Below, in pieces: positions 36,226 through 45,273 of a stretch of 64,000 bases of DNA. The notes under the pieces were generated by a model. The model was not told the DNA's origin and did not search any database. It saw only the letters and a program-made list of their open reading frames with translations. How positions within the stretch are numbered: position 1 is the first letter of the stretch; each line of letters begins with the position of its first letter. Source of the DNA: Demequina oxidasica (GTDB lineage Bacteria; Actinomycetota; Actinomycetes; Actinomycetales; Demequinaceae). The translations under genes were made by a program, and so were the position numbers. The DNA is taken from assembly GCF_000975115.1 (NCBI RefSeq), contig NZ_BBRE01000001.1, positions 372,001 to 436,000 on the forward strand, read 5' to 3'.

Positions 36226-37908
36226 CTAGCCGCGCGTGAGCTTGCGGTACGTGACGCGGTGAGGACGGGCGGCGTCGGCACCAAGGCGCTCGACCTTGTT
36301 CTCCTCGTACGACTCGAAGTTGCCCTCGAACCAGTACCAGTTGGACGGATCCTCCTCGGTGCCCTCGTAGGCCAGGATGTGCGTGCACACCTTGTCCAGG
36401 AACCACCGGTCGTGAGAGATCACCACGGCACAGCCCGCGTAGTCGAGCAGCGCATTCTCCAGCGAGCCAAGAGTTTCGACGTCAAGGTCGTTAGTGGGCT
36501 CGTCAAGCAGCAGCAGGTTTCCGCCCTGCTTGAGGGTCAGCGCCAGGTTGAGTCGGTTGCGCTCTCCACCGGAAAGTACTCCGGCCTTCTTCTGCTGGTC
36601 GTGCCCCTTGAAACCGAAGGTACCGATGTAGGCGCGTGACGGGAGCTCGACATTGCCGACCTTGATGAAGTCGAGGCCATCGGATACGACCTCCCACACA
36701 TTCTTGTCGGGGTCGATGCCGCCGCGGCTCTGGTCGACGTAGCTGAGCTTGACGGTGGCGCCGATCTTGAGCTCGCCGCCGTCCAGCGGCTCCAGGCCCA
36801 CGATGGTCTTGAATAGCGTGGTCTTACCCACGCCGTTCGCGCCGATGACGCCAACGATGCCGTTGCGGGGCAGCGTAAAGCTCAGGCCATCGATCAGCGT
36901 GCGGCCGTCGAAGCCCTTGTTGATGTCCTTAGCCTCGATGACGACGTCTCCAAGACGCGGTCCAGCGGGGATCTGGATCTCTTCAAAGTCGAGCTTCTTT
37001 CCACGCTCGGCCTCAGCGGCCATCTCCTCGTAGCGCCCCAGGCGAGCCTTGGACTTGACGCGCTTGCCCTTGGCGTTCGAGCGCACCCACTCGAGCTCCT
37101 CCTTGAGGCGTCGGCTCAGCTTGGCATCCTTCTTGCCCTGAATCGCCAGTCGCTCCTGCTTCTTTTCGAGGTACGTCGAGTAGTTGCCCTCATACGGGTA
37201 CAGGCGACCGCGGTCGACCTCACAGATCCACTCCGCGACGTGATCGAGGAAGTACCGGTCGTGAGTCACGGCCAGCACGGCACCCGAGTACTTGGCCAGG
37301 TGCTGCTCGAGCCACAGCACTGATTCTGCGTCGAGGTGGTTAGTGGGCTCGTCAAGGAGTAGCAGGTCGGGCTTCTCGAGGAGAAGCTTGCACAGCGCGA
37401 CGCGACGACGCTCACCCCCGGACAGGTGCGTCACGGGCGAGTCCGGCGGCGGGCAACGCAGCGCGTCCATTGCTTGCTCGAGCTGCGAGTCCAGGTCCCA
37501 GGCATCTGCGTGGTCGAGGAACTCCTGCAGCTCGCCCATCTCCGCGAGCAGTTTGTCGTAGTCCGCGTCCGGGCTGGCCATCTCTTCGGAGATCTCATTG
37601 AAGCGCTGAAGCTTCTCCATGGTCTCGCCGGCGCCCTCCTGGACGTTGCCCAGGACGGTCTTCTCCTCGTTGAGGGTGGGCTCCTGCATCAGGATGCCGA
37701 CGCTGAAGCCGTCGGACAGCCGAGCCTCGCCGTTGGACGGCTGCTCGATGCCTGCCATGATCTTTAGGATCGTGGACTTACCTGCGCCGTTGGGTCCGAC
37801 GACGCCAATCTTGGCGCCCGGCAGGAACGACATGGTCACGTCGTCAAGAATGACCTTGTCGCCGTGCGCCTTGCGCGCCTGATGCATGGTGTAAATGAAC
37901 TCAGCCAC
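36226..37908 (-). CDS. ettA: Energy-dependent translational throttle protein EttA
   Basis: A 560-residue ABC-F protein with two ATPase domains and no membrane part. EttA binds the ribosomal E site and gates the first elongation cycles according to ATP/ADP. Both Walker A sites (GPNGAGKST, GANGVGKTT), signatures (HLSGGERRRVALCKLL, VLSGGERNRLNLAL) and Walker B sites (LLLDEPTNHLDAES, LLLDEPTNDLDVET) are intact. The arm and linker between them are Lys/Arg-rich. GTG 37908 has GGAG 6 bases upstream and gives the usual length (MAEFIYTMHQARKAHG). Confidence 0.95.
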   Translation of the reverse strand: MAEFIYTMHQARKAHGDKVILDDVTMSFLPGAKIGVVGPNGAGKSTILKIMAGIEQPSNGEARLSDGFSVGILMQEPTLNEEKTVLGNVQEGAGETMEKLQRFNEISEEMASPDADYDKLLAEMGELQEFLDHADAWDLDSQLEQAMDALRCPPPDSPVTHLSGGERRRVALCKLLLEKPDLLLLDEPTNHLDAESVLWLEQHLAKYSGAVLAVTHDRYFLDHVAEWICEVDRGRLYPYEGNYSTYLEKKQERLAIQGKKDAKLSRRLKEELEWVRSNAKGKRVKSKARLGRYEEMAAEAERGKKLDFEEIQIPAGPRLGDVVIEAKDINKGFDGRTLIDGLSFTLPRNGIVGVIGANGVGKTTLFKTIVGLEPLDGGELKIGATVKLSYVDQSRGGIDPDKNVWEVVSDGLDFIKVGNVELPSRAYIGTFGFKGHDQQKKAGVLSGGERNRLNLALTLKQGGNLLLLDEPTNDLDVETLGSLENALLDYAGCAVVISHDRWFLDKVCTHILAYEGTEEDPSNWYWFEGNFESYEENKVERLGADAARPHRVTYRKLTRG

Positions 37909-38052
37909 TGATACTCCGTAAGGTCTGGGGTTGGCGCTCGCGCGCCCGAGTGGGATACCTGTACAGCCTACGCGGTTGAGCCCCCACACCCCAGCGCGGG
38001 CCGGCAGCTACTCGCCGCCGTCCCGCGCGGGGCCGCCCCTTCGGTGAAGGTC

Positions 38053-38544
38053 CTAGGCCGCGGCCCCTTCCAACTCGGCGCTGTCCTCCTCGGCCGCCGC
38101 CAGCTCCTCGCTCAACTCAGCGGCGTCATCGCCAGAGCTATCCGTGGCATCGGGCGACGGCTTTGGCTCGGCATCGGCGTCCTCGGCGGTTGCCCGCGTG
38201 AAGTCAGCCACTCCTCGGGTCAGGTCGTGACCCACGGTGATGGCATCGAGCACCAGGTCAGTTCTTGGGCCGTCCTGCGCCTCCCACTCATTGGTCTTGA
38301 ATCGTCCGGTCACACTGACCGGCTGACCCTTCGCGATCGATTTCGACACCATCGTGGCCGCCGCTCGAAACACGCGCACCGAGAACCATTCGGTGCGTCC
38401 ATCCACCCAATCGTTCTTGTCGCGATCGAAGTACCGTGACGTCGACGCGAGTCGGAAAGTGCACATATTGACGCCCGATGCACTGAGCACGAGCTTGGGG
38501 TCGGTTGCTGCCCATCCTGAAACTGTCATGGTGAGGTCATTCAT
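38053..38544 (-). CDS. ssb: Single-stranded DNA-binding protein, tailless paralog
   Basis: A 163-residue SSB with an N-terminal OB fold (TMTVSGWAATDPKLVLSASGVNMCTFRLASTSRYFDRDKNDWVDGRTEWFSVRVF, KGQPVSVTGRFKTNEWE). ATG 38544 follows AAAGGAGG at good spacing. The C-terminal third is acidic Ala/Glu/Asp but ends EGAAA and lacks the D-D-x-P-F tip by which SSB recruits repair proteins. It may therefore be a secondary SSB. It stands alone, not in the rpsF-ssb-rpsR operon. Confidence 0.88.
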   Translation of the reverse strand: MNDLTMTVSGWAATDPKLVLSASGVNMCTFRLASTSRYFDRDKNDWVDGRTEWFSVRVFRAAATMVSKSIAKGQPVSVTGRFKTNEWEAQDGPRTDLVLDAITVGHDLTRGVADFTRATAEDADAEPKPSPDATDSSGDDAAELSEELAAAEEDSAELEGAAA

Positions 38545-38717
38545 GGCGCCCTCCTTTGACGCTGTCGCTATCTGCGACTGAGTCAAGGCTGGCTCGCGAT
38601 GCGCCCACCTCGCGGAACACCTCCAAAAGCGGAGGAGTCCGCACCTACGCGTTGGGCCTGGGGACAACAGTTCCGAGCGAGAATTGGCCATGCGGCGCGA
38701 CCTTGCGGGCCAATAGG

Positions 38718-39554
38718 CTAGGCCGGCTTGCCCATCGACTTGGCCTTGGCCGTCGCGGCGGCAATTCCGGCGCCAATGATCGCCTTCAATTCACGCTCGT
38801 CGAACACGGCGATCGCCTCTGCGGTGGAGCCGCCAGGGCTGGTCACCTCGCGCCGCAGGTCCGCCGGTTCGCGGCCCGTGGACTCGAGGTATTCGATGGC
38901 CCCGCCGATCATGGCGGGCACCACGCGTGCAGCGAGCTCGGCGGACAGCCCCTGTTCAGCCGCCGCAGCGCGCAGCGCCTCGACAAAGTAGTAAACGTGA
39001 GCGGGGCCTGACCCGACGACGGCCGAGAAGGCGTCAATCAGGTCTTCGTCGAGCACCTCTACGGATCCCGTGGGCGCGAGGAGTGCAGCAGCGCGCTCAA
39101 GCACGTCTGGTGCCGTTCCAGGCACAGCGGCGATGGCGGTCACGCCGCGGTTCACGGCCACGGGGGTGTTCGGCATCGCTCGCACGACGTGGACGTGAGA
39201 GGGAAGCGCCGCCGTGAGGGTCTCCAACGTAATACCGCCGGCAACACTGATGACCAGGGTGCCCTCGGTGAGCGCGGGCGAGATTGCCTCGGCAAGTTCC
39301 ACAATCGCGTATGGCTTGACGCCAAGGATGACCGCGGCGGCTCCGTCGACCGCGCACATGTTCGCATCGGGGGCATCGGCCAGCGACTCGTGCGAGACAT
39401 GACCCACCCCCTCAATCCACGCGGGTCGCGAGGAGCCAGTCGTCAGCCGAATCTGCGGCGAGTCGGCCTGACTCGCGATTCCTTGCGCAATGGCTCCCGC
39501 CATGTTTCCTGCACCGAGGAAAGCCGCTGGTCCTTGGGTAGCTGGTTGAGCCAT
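38718..39554 (-). CDS. proC: Pyrroline-5-carboxylate reductase
   Basis: A 278-residue ProC, the last step of proline synthesis (NAD(P)H reduction of P5C). The Rossmann motif FLGAGNMAGAIAQGI is at the N-terminus. VVRAMPNTPVAVNRGVTAI and the C-terminal signature ALRAAAAEQGLSAELAARV...PGGSTAEAIAVF form the P5C site. It is of typical length. Confidence 0.95.
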   Translation of the reverse strand: MAQPATQGPAAFLGAGNMAGAIAQGIASQADSPQIRLTTGSSRPAWIEGVGHVSHESLADAPDANMCAVDGAAAVILGVKPYAIVELAEAISPALTEGTLVISVAGGITLETLTAALPSHVHVVRAMPNTPVAVNRGVTAIAAVPGTAPDVLERAAALLAPTGSVEVLDEDLIDAFSAVVGSGPAHVYYFVEALRAAAAEQGLSAELAARVVPAMIGGAIEYLESTGREPADLRREVTSPGGSTAEAIAVFDERELKAIIGAGIAAATAKAKSMGKPA

Positions 39555-39591
39555 CGTGCACCGCCTTCGTAATTGAGTCCCGCCGCGTCGC

Positions 39592-41007
39592 CTACTCGAG
39601 CTCAGTCAGCTCGTCCAGCACGCGGTAGGCCTGGTGGATCATCTCGGTTGGCTCGATGACCAGGGGCGTCACTACCTGTCGCACGGCGTTACGTCCCATC
39701 TTCAGCACCTCTTTGGATGCGGAGGAGCCGTTGGTCGCCCGCGACAGCCATCCGCGAACGCCGCCTACGTGGGTCACCTCGGGCCACTCGAGCGAGCTCA
39801 TGGTCGCGTTCAGTTCGTCCGTGAGTTTAAGCGCGCCCACGACGGCCTCGCCCACCACGATTCGCCACGACACAGGCAGGCCGGTCGTCGCCTCATCCAC
39901 CCAGTCCAAGCGCTCGCGCTCAACCGCGGCCAGCGGAACAGGGCGCAGCGGCGGAACGGTCTTTGCACGGCCCGCAGCAACTGCTGCTGCGGCCTCCGCG
40001 CGCGCGTCTACTCCCGCCGCCCGGGCGAGCGCGCCCACAAACTCTTCGATGTCGGGAACGCTCGGCTCGGCGTCGCGCGACAGGGCGCGCGCCAGGTCAC
40101 GGCCTGCGGAGACGAGGTCTGCCCGTACGGCCTCCGCCGCTACGGTGCGCTGCGCGGCCGCGCCGGCGAGCTCGGCTCGCAGCACGTCCATGCCCTGGCC
40201 GGTCTTAGCGCTCACCGGAATCACCGGCACGTGCGTGAGCCCATCCTCCTCGAGCAACTTCTGGAGGTCCTTCGCGACCTCCCACGCATCTGCGGTGGAC
40301 AGCCTGTCAACCTGGTTCAGCACCACGAGCGAGGGCTGACCGTGGTCACTCGCCACGCGTAAGTACGCCTCGTGCAACGCGTTGTCCGCGTACTTCTGCG
40401 GGTCCACCACCCACAGCAGCAGGTCCGACATCGGCACGATGCGGTCCACCACCGCGCGGTTGGCCGACTCCACTGAGTCGTGGTCGGGTAGGTCCAGCAG
40501 GATCAGCCCACCAAGGGAGCCATTTTGGGCAGCATTGCCGGTGCCACCGTGGTGGGAGACAGTTTGGGGATACGCGTCCGGCGTCGGCGACGAGGGTATA
40601 TCGACTTCCTCGACAGCAGGTGCCACAAACACCTCGACCGCGAGCCGTCGTGCTGGGGCGACCTCGAGCCAGTCGAGCAGCGCTTCGGCAGGCGCCCCAA
40701 AGGTCACCGAGCTCGTGTGCGAGGTCGTGGGGCGCGCGACGCCGGGGATGGCAAAGTCCTCACCGGCCAGCGCATTGAACAAGGTTGACTTGCCGGAGCC
40801 TGTGCCGCCCGCGAGCGCGACCACCGTGTGGTCGACACCCAAGGCGAGGCGCTCGTCGCAGCGCTGAATGGTGGCATTGACCTTGCCGCGAACATCGACG
40901 GGGATGGCTTCCTTGGCCCACTCCATCGAGGACCGCAGCCTGTCGACGCGGTCCTGCAGGGTGGACGTCTCGTCGCGCGGGGCGACGTGCTGGAACGTGG
41001 GGCTCAC
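39592..41007 (-). CDS. Dynamin-like/Era-type GTPase, second of a pair
   Basis: A 471-residue GTPase. G1 is GGTGSGKSTLFNAL, G2 RPTTSHTSS, G3 LDLPDHDSVES and G4 LNQVDRL. The C-terminal half is helical and ends without a clear membrane span, although a hydrophobic patch is present. The pair arrangement resembles actinobacterial dynamin-like proteins (Streptomyces DynAB, mycobacterial IniA/IniC), which remodel membranes. It overlaps its partner by 4 bp, so a heteromeric complex is likely. Confidence 0.8.
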   Translation of the reverse strand: MSPTFQHVAPRDETSTLQDRVDRLRSSMEWAKEAIPVDVRGKVNATIQRCDERLALGVDHTVVALAGGTGSGKSTLFNALAGEDFAIPGVARPTTSHTSSVTFGAPAEALLDWLEVAPARRLAVEVFVAPAVEEVDIPSSPTPDAYPQTVSHHGGTGNAAQNGSLGGLILLDLPDHDSVESANRAVVDRIVPMSDLLLWVVDPQKYADNALHEAYLRVASDHGQPSLVVLNQVDRLSTADAWEVAKDLQKLLEEDGLTHVPVIPVSAKTGQGMDVLRAELAGAAAQRTVAAEAVRADLVSAGRDLARALSRDAEPSVPDIEEFVGALARAAGVDARAEAAAAVAAGRAKTVPPLRPVPLAAVERERLDWVDEATTGLPVSWRIVVGEAVVGALKLTDELNATMSSLEWPEVTHVGGVRGWLSRATNGSSASKEVLKMGRNAVRQVVTPLVIEPTEMIHQAYRVLDELTELE

Positions 41008-42593
41008 AGCAGACCCCGAAGTTCAGCGCGGCGCAGGCGCACGCGCGCCGACGCGTCCGGCATCAGCGAGGCTACGTCGGTGGGCTTCATCATGTCCAAC
41101 GCCTCGCGGTTAATTGCGTAGCGGCGGGCGGCAGCGAGCTCCTCGCGGGCTCGTTCTAGCGCCTCCGACATCGACGGCGCCACCAGCAGGGACAGCGCGG
41201 TGCGGGCGGCTTCAACCCCGAGTGCCGCCGATGCCATGGTGGTCTTCAGTCCAGGCTCACCGACCACGGCGATGCCGTGCTCGGCGCCCGGCAGGTTTGT
41301 GACGATCTCGTCGCACTTAGCCATCCAAGCCCGAGTGGCATCGGCCGCTGCCCTTTCACGCGAGGTGCGGGCGTCGCGGGGGTCTCGCTGGGACGCAAGC
41401 CACTGGCCGGCCCCGCCATCGTCGCCTGCGAGCGCCGCCACCATGGCATCGGACGCCGATGCCGCGGAGAAGGTCAGCGATGCCTCGACAGCCTCGATGA
41501 CGTCCCGTTCGATCTCGTGCAGTGCCTTCTCTCGCGCCTCCCGAGCGGTGCGACGCTTGGTCCACAGCGAGTTGCGCAGGCGAAAGAGCGCGCCGCCTTC
41601 CGCGGTCGACTGCTCCCAGCGTGAACTCACCGCTCCTGTCGGAATCTCGCGATACCAATCCGTGCCGCCCTCGGCCTCGGCCTGGGCCGCGCATCGGCGC
41701 ACCTCAGAACGCACGTCCTTGGCGACGGAGGCTTGGTCGTCCATGGCCTCGGCCAGCGTTTCCAACCACTCCTTGACTGACTCGGTGGCGCCGTGAAGTG
41801 TCCGCTCCACAATGGTGGCGGCCGATGCGGCGGCCACGGAGTCGAGCCAGCGGCCAAGTCCACCCACCACGTCCTGCGGTACCGTGCCGCGCGAGTCCGC
41901 GTCCTCGGGGATGACAAAGAGCGGAAGAGTCTCGAGCCCCTCACCCCTGAGCCGGTCCACGAGCTCCCGGCGCACCTGGGCAGCCACGTCCATACTGACG
42001 CGGTTGAGAACGATGGCGATCGATGCGCCGCGGTCGGCCCCCTGACGGATGGCATCCCATGGCACGGCGTCGCCGTAGCGAGCCGCCGTCGTGACAAACA
42101 CCCAAAGGTCCGCGGCCTCGAGCAACATCTGCGCCACTTCACGGTTCTCCCCGCGCACCGAGTCGAGGTCGGGAGAGTCGACAATCGCTAGTCCGCGCGG
42201 CACCGCTTCTGTCGCGATCACATCGGCGCGCTTGGCTACCTCGCTGAGGACGGCGCCGTCGAGCGGATGATGGAACACGTGAGGCACCATCGTGGTGGGG
42301 CGCAGCACGCCCGATGCCGTGAGCTGCTCGCCCAGCAACGCGTTCACCACGGTTGACTTGCCGGCGCCGGTGGAACCCGCGACCACCACGATGGCGGGCG
42401 ATGCCTCCTCGCGCACGCGCGGAATCAGGTGGTGGTCGAGCTGGTCAAGCATCTTCGCGACGAGCTCGGAGATCTCCTGCTCGTTCTCGGTTGGCAACGG
42501 CAGTTCGACCTCAGAGACCACGCGTCGCGTGTCTACCAAGGCGTCAAGAAGCGCACCGGGGTACGCCCACGTCTTGATGGGCCGAATACTCAT
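41004..42593 (-). CDS. Dynamin-like GTPase, first of a pair
   Basis: A 529-residue GTPase. G1 is VVVAGSTGAGKSTVVNALLG, then LRPTTMVPHVF (G2), VDSPDLDSVRGEN (G3) and VLNRVSMD (G4). The long C-terminal half is helical, with one more hydrophobic helix (ASAALGVEAARTALSLLVAPS) suited to membrane contact. It is the upstream partner of a coupled GTPase gene pair and lies near the osmolyte genes. A role in membrane repair, cell division or stress is inferred from the family. Confidence 0.8.
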   Translation of the reverse strand: MSIRPIKTWAYPGALLDALVDTRRVVSEVELPLPTENEQEISELVAKMLDQLDHHLIPRVREEASPAIVVVAGSTGAGKSTVVNALLGEQLTASGVLRPTTMVPHVFHHPLDGAVLSEVAKRADVIATEAVPRGLAIVDSPDLDSVRGENREVAQMLLEAADLWVFVTTAARYGDAVPWDAIRQGADRGASIAIVLNRVSMDVAAQVRRELVDRLRGEGLETLPLFVIPEDADSRGTVPQDVVGGLGRWLDSVAAASAATIVERTLHGATESVKEWLETLAEAMDDQASVAKDVRSEVRRCAAQAEAEGGTDWYREIPTGAVSSRWEQSTAEGGALFRLRNSLWTKRRTAREAREKALHEIERDVIEAVEASLTFSAASASDAMVAALAGDDGGAGQWLASQRDPRDARTSRERAAADATRAWMAKCDEIVTNLPGAEHGIAVVGEPGLKTTMASAALGVEAARTALSLLVAPSMSEALERAREELAAARRYAINREALDMMKPTDVASLMPDASARVRLRRAELRGLL

Positions 42594-42758
42594 GCGTGCC
42601 GCGCGCCTCCTTACAAAGCCAGCACAAGGTTATCGCGCCTGGCTTTACGTACAGTTCACCACCGAACACACAGATCGCGCGCGGCGGGCCTCGTTCACGT
42701 TTGCGCCGTCGTCCCGATAATCTAGTGCGGTGACTCGGCCCGAGTGGCCAGGACGCAC

Positions 42759-42831
42759 GCCCCCGTAGCTCAAGGGATAGAGCAACGGCCTTCTAATCCG
42801 TAGGTTGCAGGTTCGAATCCTGCCGGGGGCA
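42759..42831 (+). tRNA. tRNA-Arg (UCU)
   Basis: A 73-nt cloverleaf with acceptor GCCCCCG/CGGGGGC, a T-arm GTTCGAATC and anticodon loop CTTCTAA giving UCU. Discriminator A is followed by encoded CC. Confidence 0.93.
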
Positions 42832-42924
42832 CCGTGAGTACTGCCAGTACGCCTGTGACGCGGAATAGACATCGCCTATCCGAGGTTGCTCGAATCAGTT
42901 CCCCTTCACCACTGAAAGGCCTTC

Positions 42925-44001
42925 ATGCCCACGTCAGCCCTGTTCTCCCCCATGACCCTGCGCTCGAAGACGTTCCGCAACCGGCTCTGGGTTGCGCCGA
43001 TGTGCCAATACGCCGTGGAGGAGAGGGACGGGACGCCCACCTCGTGGCACCTGGTTCACCTAGGTTCACAGGCACGTGGCGGAGCCGGGTTGGTCTTCTG
43101 CGAGGCCACGGCGGTAGTCCCCGAGGGCCGCATCTCCGCATGGGACACCGGCATTTGGAACGATCAGCAGCGAGACGCGTGGGCCGGCATCGTTGAGTTC
43201 ATTCACTCTCAGGGCGCGCAAGCCGGCATGCAGCTCGCGCATGCCGGCCGCAAGGCGTCGACGTACCGAGAGGGAGCCGGTACCGGCACGATGCCGGAGT
43301 CAGAGGGCGGCTGGCAGGCTGTCGCGCCGTCCGCGGTCGCCTTTGACGGGTACGACATTCCACGCGAACTGTCTGTCGAGGAAATCGGCCAGATCGTCGC
43401 GTCGTTCGGCGTGGCTGCTCAGCGCTCGCTAGACGCGGGGTTCGACGTCCTTGAGGTGCACGCCGCGCACGGCTATCTGCTGCACGAGTTCCTCTCCCCC
43501 CTGTCAAATAAGCGCACCGACGAGTACGGGGGATCGCTCGAGAACCGCGCCCGTATTGTGCTCGATTCCATCCGCGAGGTGCGCCGGGTGGCGGGCGAAG
43601 GTGTCCCCGTGTTTGTGCGCTTCTCGGCGACGGACTGGGTCGAGGGTGGGTGGACCGTCGAGGAAACGGCCACCGTCGCGGCGTGGGCCAAGCAGGCGGG
43701 CGCCGACCTCGCCGACATCTCCAGTGGCGGCTTGACGGCGGACGCGAAGATCACCGCTGGCCCGGGCTACCAGGTTCCCTTTGCCAAGCAGGTTCGCGAG
43801 GCTGGCATTCCTGTGAGTGCGGTGGGGCTCATCACCGATGCGGCACAGGCAGAAGAGATCGTGGCGAGCGGACAGGCGGACGCTGTCATGTCTGGGCGAG
43901 AGTTCCTGCGCGACCCCCATTTCGCACTGCGTGCGGCTCACGAGCTGGACGTCGAGGTCGAATGGCCTACGCCTTACGCCCGTGGAAAGTGGCACCGCTA
44001 G
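42925..44001 (+). CDS. Old Yellow Enzyme, NADPH dehydrogenase (YqjM-like)
   Basis: A 358-residue FMN ene-reductase of the thermophilic-like/YqjM class that reduces activated alkenes and xenobiotics. FMN and substrate motifs are LWVAPMCQYAVEERDG (Cys of the CxY loop), LVHLGSQARGGAGLVFCEATAV, HAAHGYLLHEFLSPLSNKRTDEYGGS, and the C-terminal DAVMSGREFLRDPHFALRAA. Physiological role: detoxification or flavin redox balance. Confidence 0.94.
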   Translation: MPTSALFSPMTLRSKTFRNRLWVAPMCQYAVEERDGTPTSWHLVHLGSQARGGAGLVFCEATAVVPEGRISAWDTGIWNDQQRDAWAGIVEFIHSQGAQAGMQLAHAGRKASTYREGAGTGTMPESEGGWQAVAPSAVAFDGYDIPRELSVEEIGQIVASFGVAAQRSLDAGFDVLEVHAAHGYLLHEFLSPLSNKRTDEYGGSLENRARIVLDSIREVRRVAGEGVPVFVRFSATDWVEGGWTVEETATVAAWAKQAGADLADISSGGLTADAKITAGPGYQVPFAKQVREAGIPVSAVGLITDAAQAEEIVASGQADAVMSGREFLRDPHFALRAAHELDVEVEWPTPYARGKWHR

Positions 44002-44197
44002 CCGCGACGCCACATCTTTACGGGCCCCGGTAGGGCTTCCGTGCCACCCGTGTAGGGGGCAGTAATCGTGTGCCAAGGTGACATTTAAGTAACGGCACAG
44101 TCCGTCCGGTTGTGGACGCACGGCGAGCGTGCCAGGCTCGACCGTATGCGTTACCCGCGAACGGCAGGGTCATGGGGACGCCGATGCTGGGGGCATC

Positions 44198-44665
44198 ATG
44201 AAGATCCGATTCGCAACACCCATCGCTATTGCTTTTGCCACTGCGACGTTACTGACAGCGTGCAGCAATCCGCTTGACGACCTTGGCGATAACATCGCCG
44301 AGGCAGGTGCAGAGAAGGTCGCTGAGGGCCTCACCGGCGTCGACGTCGACCTCGACCTCGACGGATCTGGGGCGTCTCTTCCCGATGACTGGCCCTCAGA
44401 GGTCGTCATTCCCGACGGCAAGATCGTGGCCGCGTTCTCCGCTGAAGGATCCCACGTTGTCCAGATGGTTGTCGCTGGGCCGGAAGCCCTTGACCAGATG
44501 GTGTCAAATCTAGAGGACGCCGGCTTTACGGACGGCGGATCATCGGCCTTTGGCGATCTGGTCGTGAGAATTATGCAGAACGATGACCTCGCCGTGAGCA
44601 TCGGCTACACGGAATCAGGTGACGAGCACGGCCTGAACATGACTGTCACGCGCATCGAGGAATAG
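44198..44665 (+). CDS. Lipoprotein of three-paralog cluster, member 1
   Basis: A 155-residue predicted lipoprotein with lipobox LLTAC (Cys22). The mature part has LPDDWPSEVVIPDGKIVAAF, then LDQMVSNLEDAGFTDGG, then beta-strand-like sequence. The same frame, LP-x-WP-x-EV-x2-P..., a helix and a GFT turn, recurs in the next two genes, so the three are divergent copies. No family name is recognised. ATG 44198; upstream in-frame codons lack a signal. Confidence 0.7.
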   Translation: MKIRFATPIAIAFATATLLTACSNPLDDLGDNIAEAGAEKVAEGLTGVDVDLDLDGSGASLPDDWPSEVVIPDGKIVAAFSAEGSHVVQMVVAGPEALDQMVSNLEDAGFTDGGSSAFGDLVVRIMQNDDLAVSIGYTESGDEHGLNMTVTRIEE

Positions 44666-44696
44666 CACGCTACTGCAACGATCTCGAGGAGAGTTA

Positions 44697-45254
44697 ATGA
44701 CCCGCCCCACTACCATTACCCGCGCAGCCGCGCTCTTGGCGACCCTCACCCTGGTTGCTGGGTGCTCGAGTGGATCTGACGCCGAGTCCGCGGACGATGC
44801 CGCCAACGTTGAGGTCACGTCATCTGCCGAAGGCAATCCTGACGACGCCGCGGGAGATGGCGACGGAGTGGAGAATGTCGACCAGCCCGACTCCGACCCC
44901 ACCGTGGCTAACGGTGCGACAACAGCAGACGATGCCCCGACCGGCTCTGACGACGAACTGCCGGAGGGCCTGCCCGTTCCCAGCATTCAGGCGGATCATA
45001 CGCAGTCGTTCCCGCCGAACTTCTGGATCCGCGAGTACTACGACGGTGTCGACGAGGCCGTTTACGCGGACCTCATGGCGGATCTGGAGAGCGCCGGCTA
45101 CACGGTGACGTCTGAAACCGACGGGATCGTCGGGACCACCACGGAGATGTCGAACGGCAGCGAATACCTGGTCAAGGTTGACTTCGTCAATGCGCCACCA
45201 GACGTCACGATTTCCTACTACGTCTTCACTGAAGACTTTGCCCCGAGCGCCTAG
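44697..45254 (+). CDS. Lipoprotein of three-paralog cluster, member 2
   Basis: A 185-residue predicted lipoprotein, Cys23 in LVAGC, with a 60-residue acidic Asp/Glu/Ala-rich linker before the domain (LPEGLPVPSIQADHTQSF...). The domain has MADLESAGYTVTSETDG and then VKVDFVNAPPDVTISYYVF, matching the helix-GYT-strand pattern of its neighbours. The preceding GAGGAG is a good ribosome site. It is 31 bp after member 1 and 19 bp before member 3. Confidence 0.72.
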   Translation: MTRPTTITRAAALLATLTLVAGCSSGSDAESADDAANVEVTSSAEGNPDDAAGDGDGVENVDQPDSDPTVANGATTADDAPTGSDDELPEGLPVPSIQADHTQSFPPNFWIREYYDGVDEAVYADLMADLESAGYTVTSETDGIVGTTTEMSNGSEYLVKVDFVNAPPDVTISYYVFTEDFAPSA

Positions 45255-45273
45255 AACTTCCAAGGAGAAGACC

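Noticed and set aside
42759..42831. Possible anticodon-stem defect in tRNA-Arg (C31-U39 mismatch)
   Set aside because: All other arms pair well and this Arg-UCU form looks normal to me, so it is not treated as a pseudogene.
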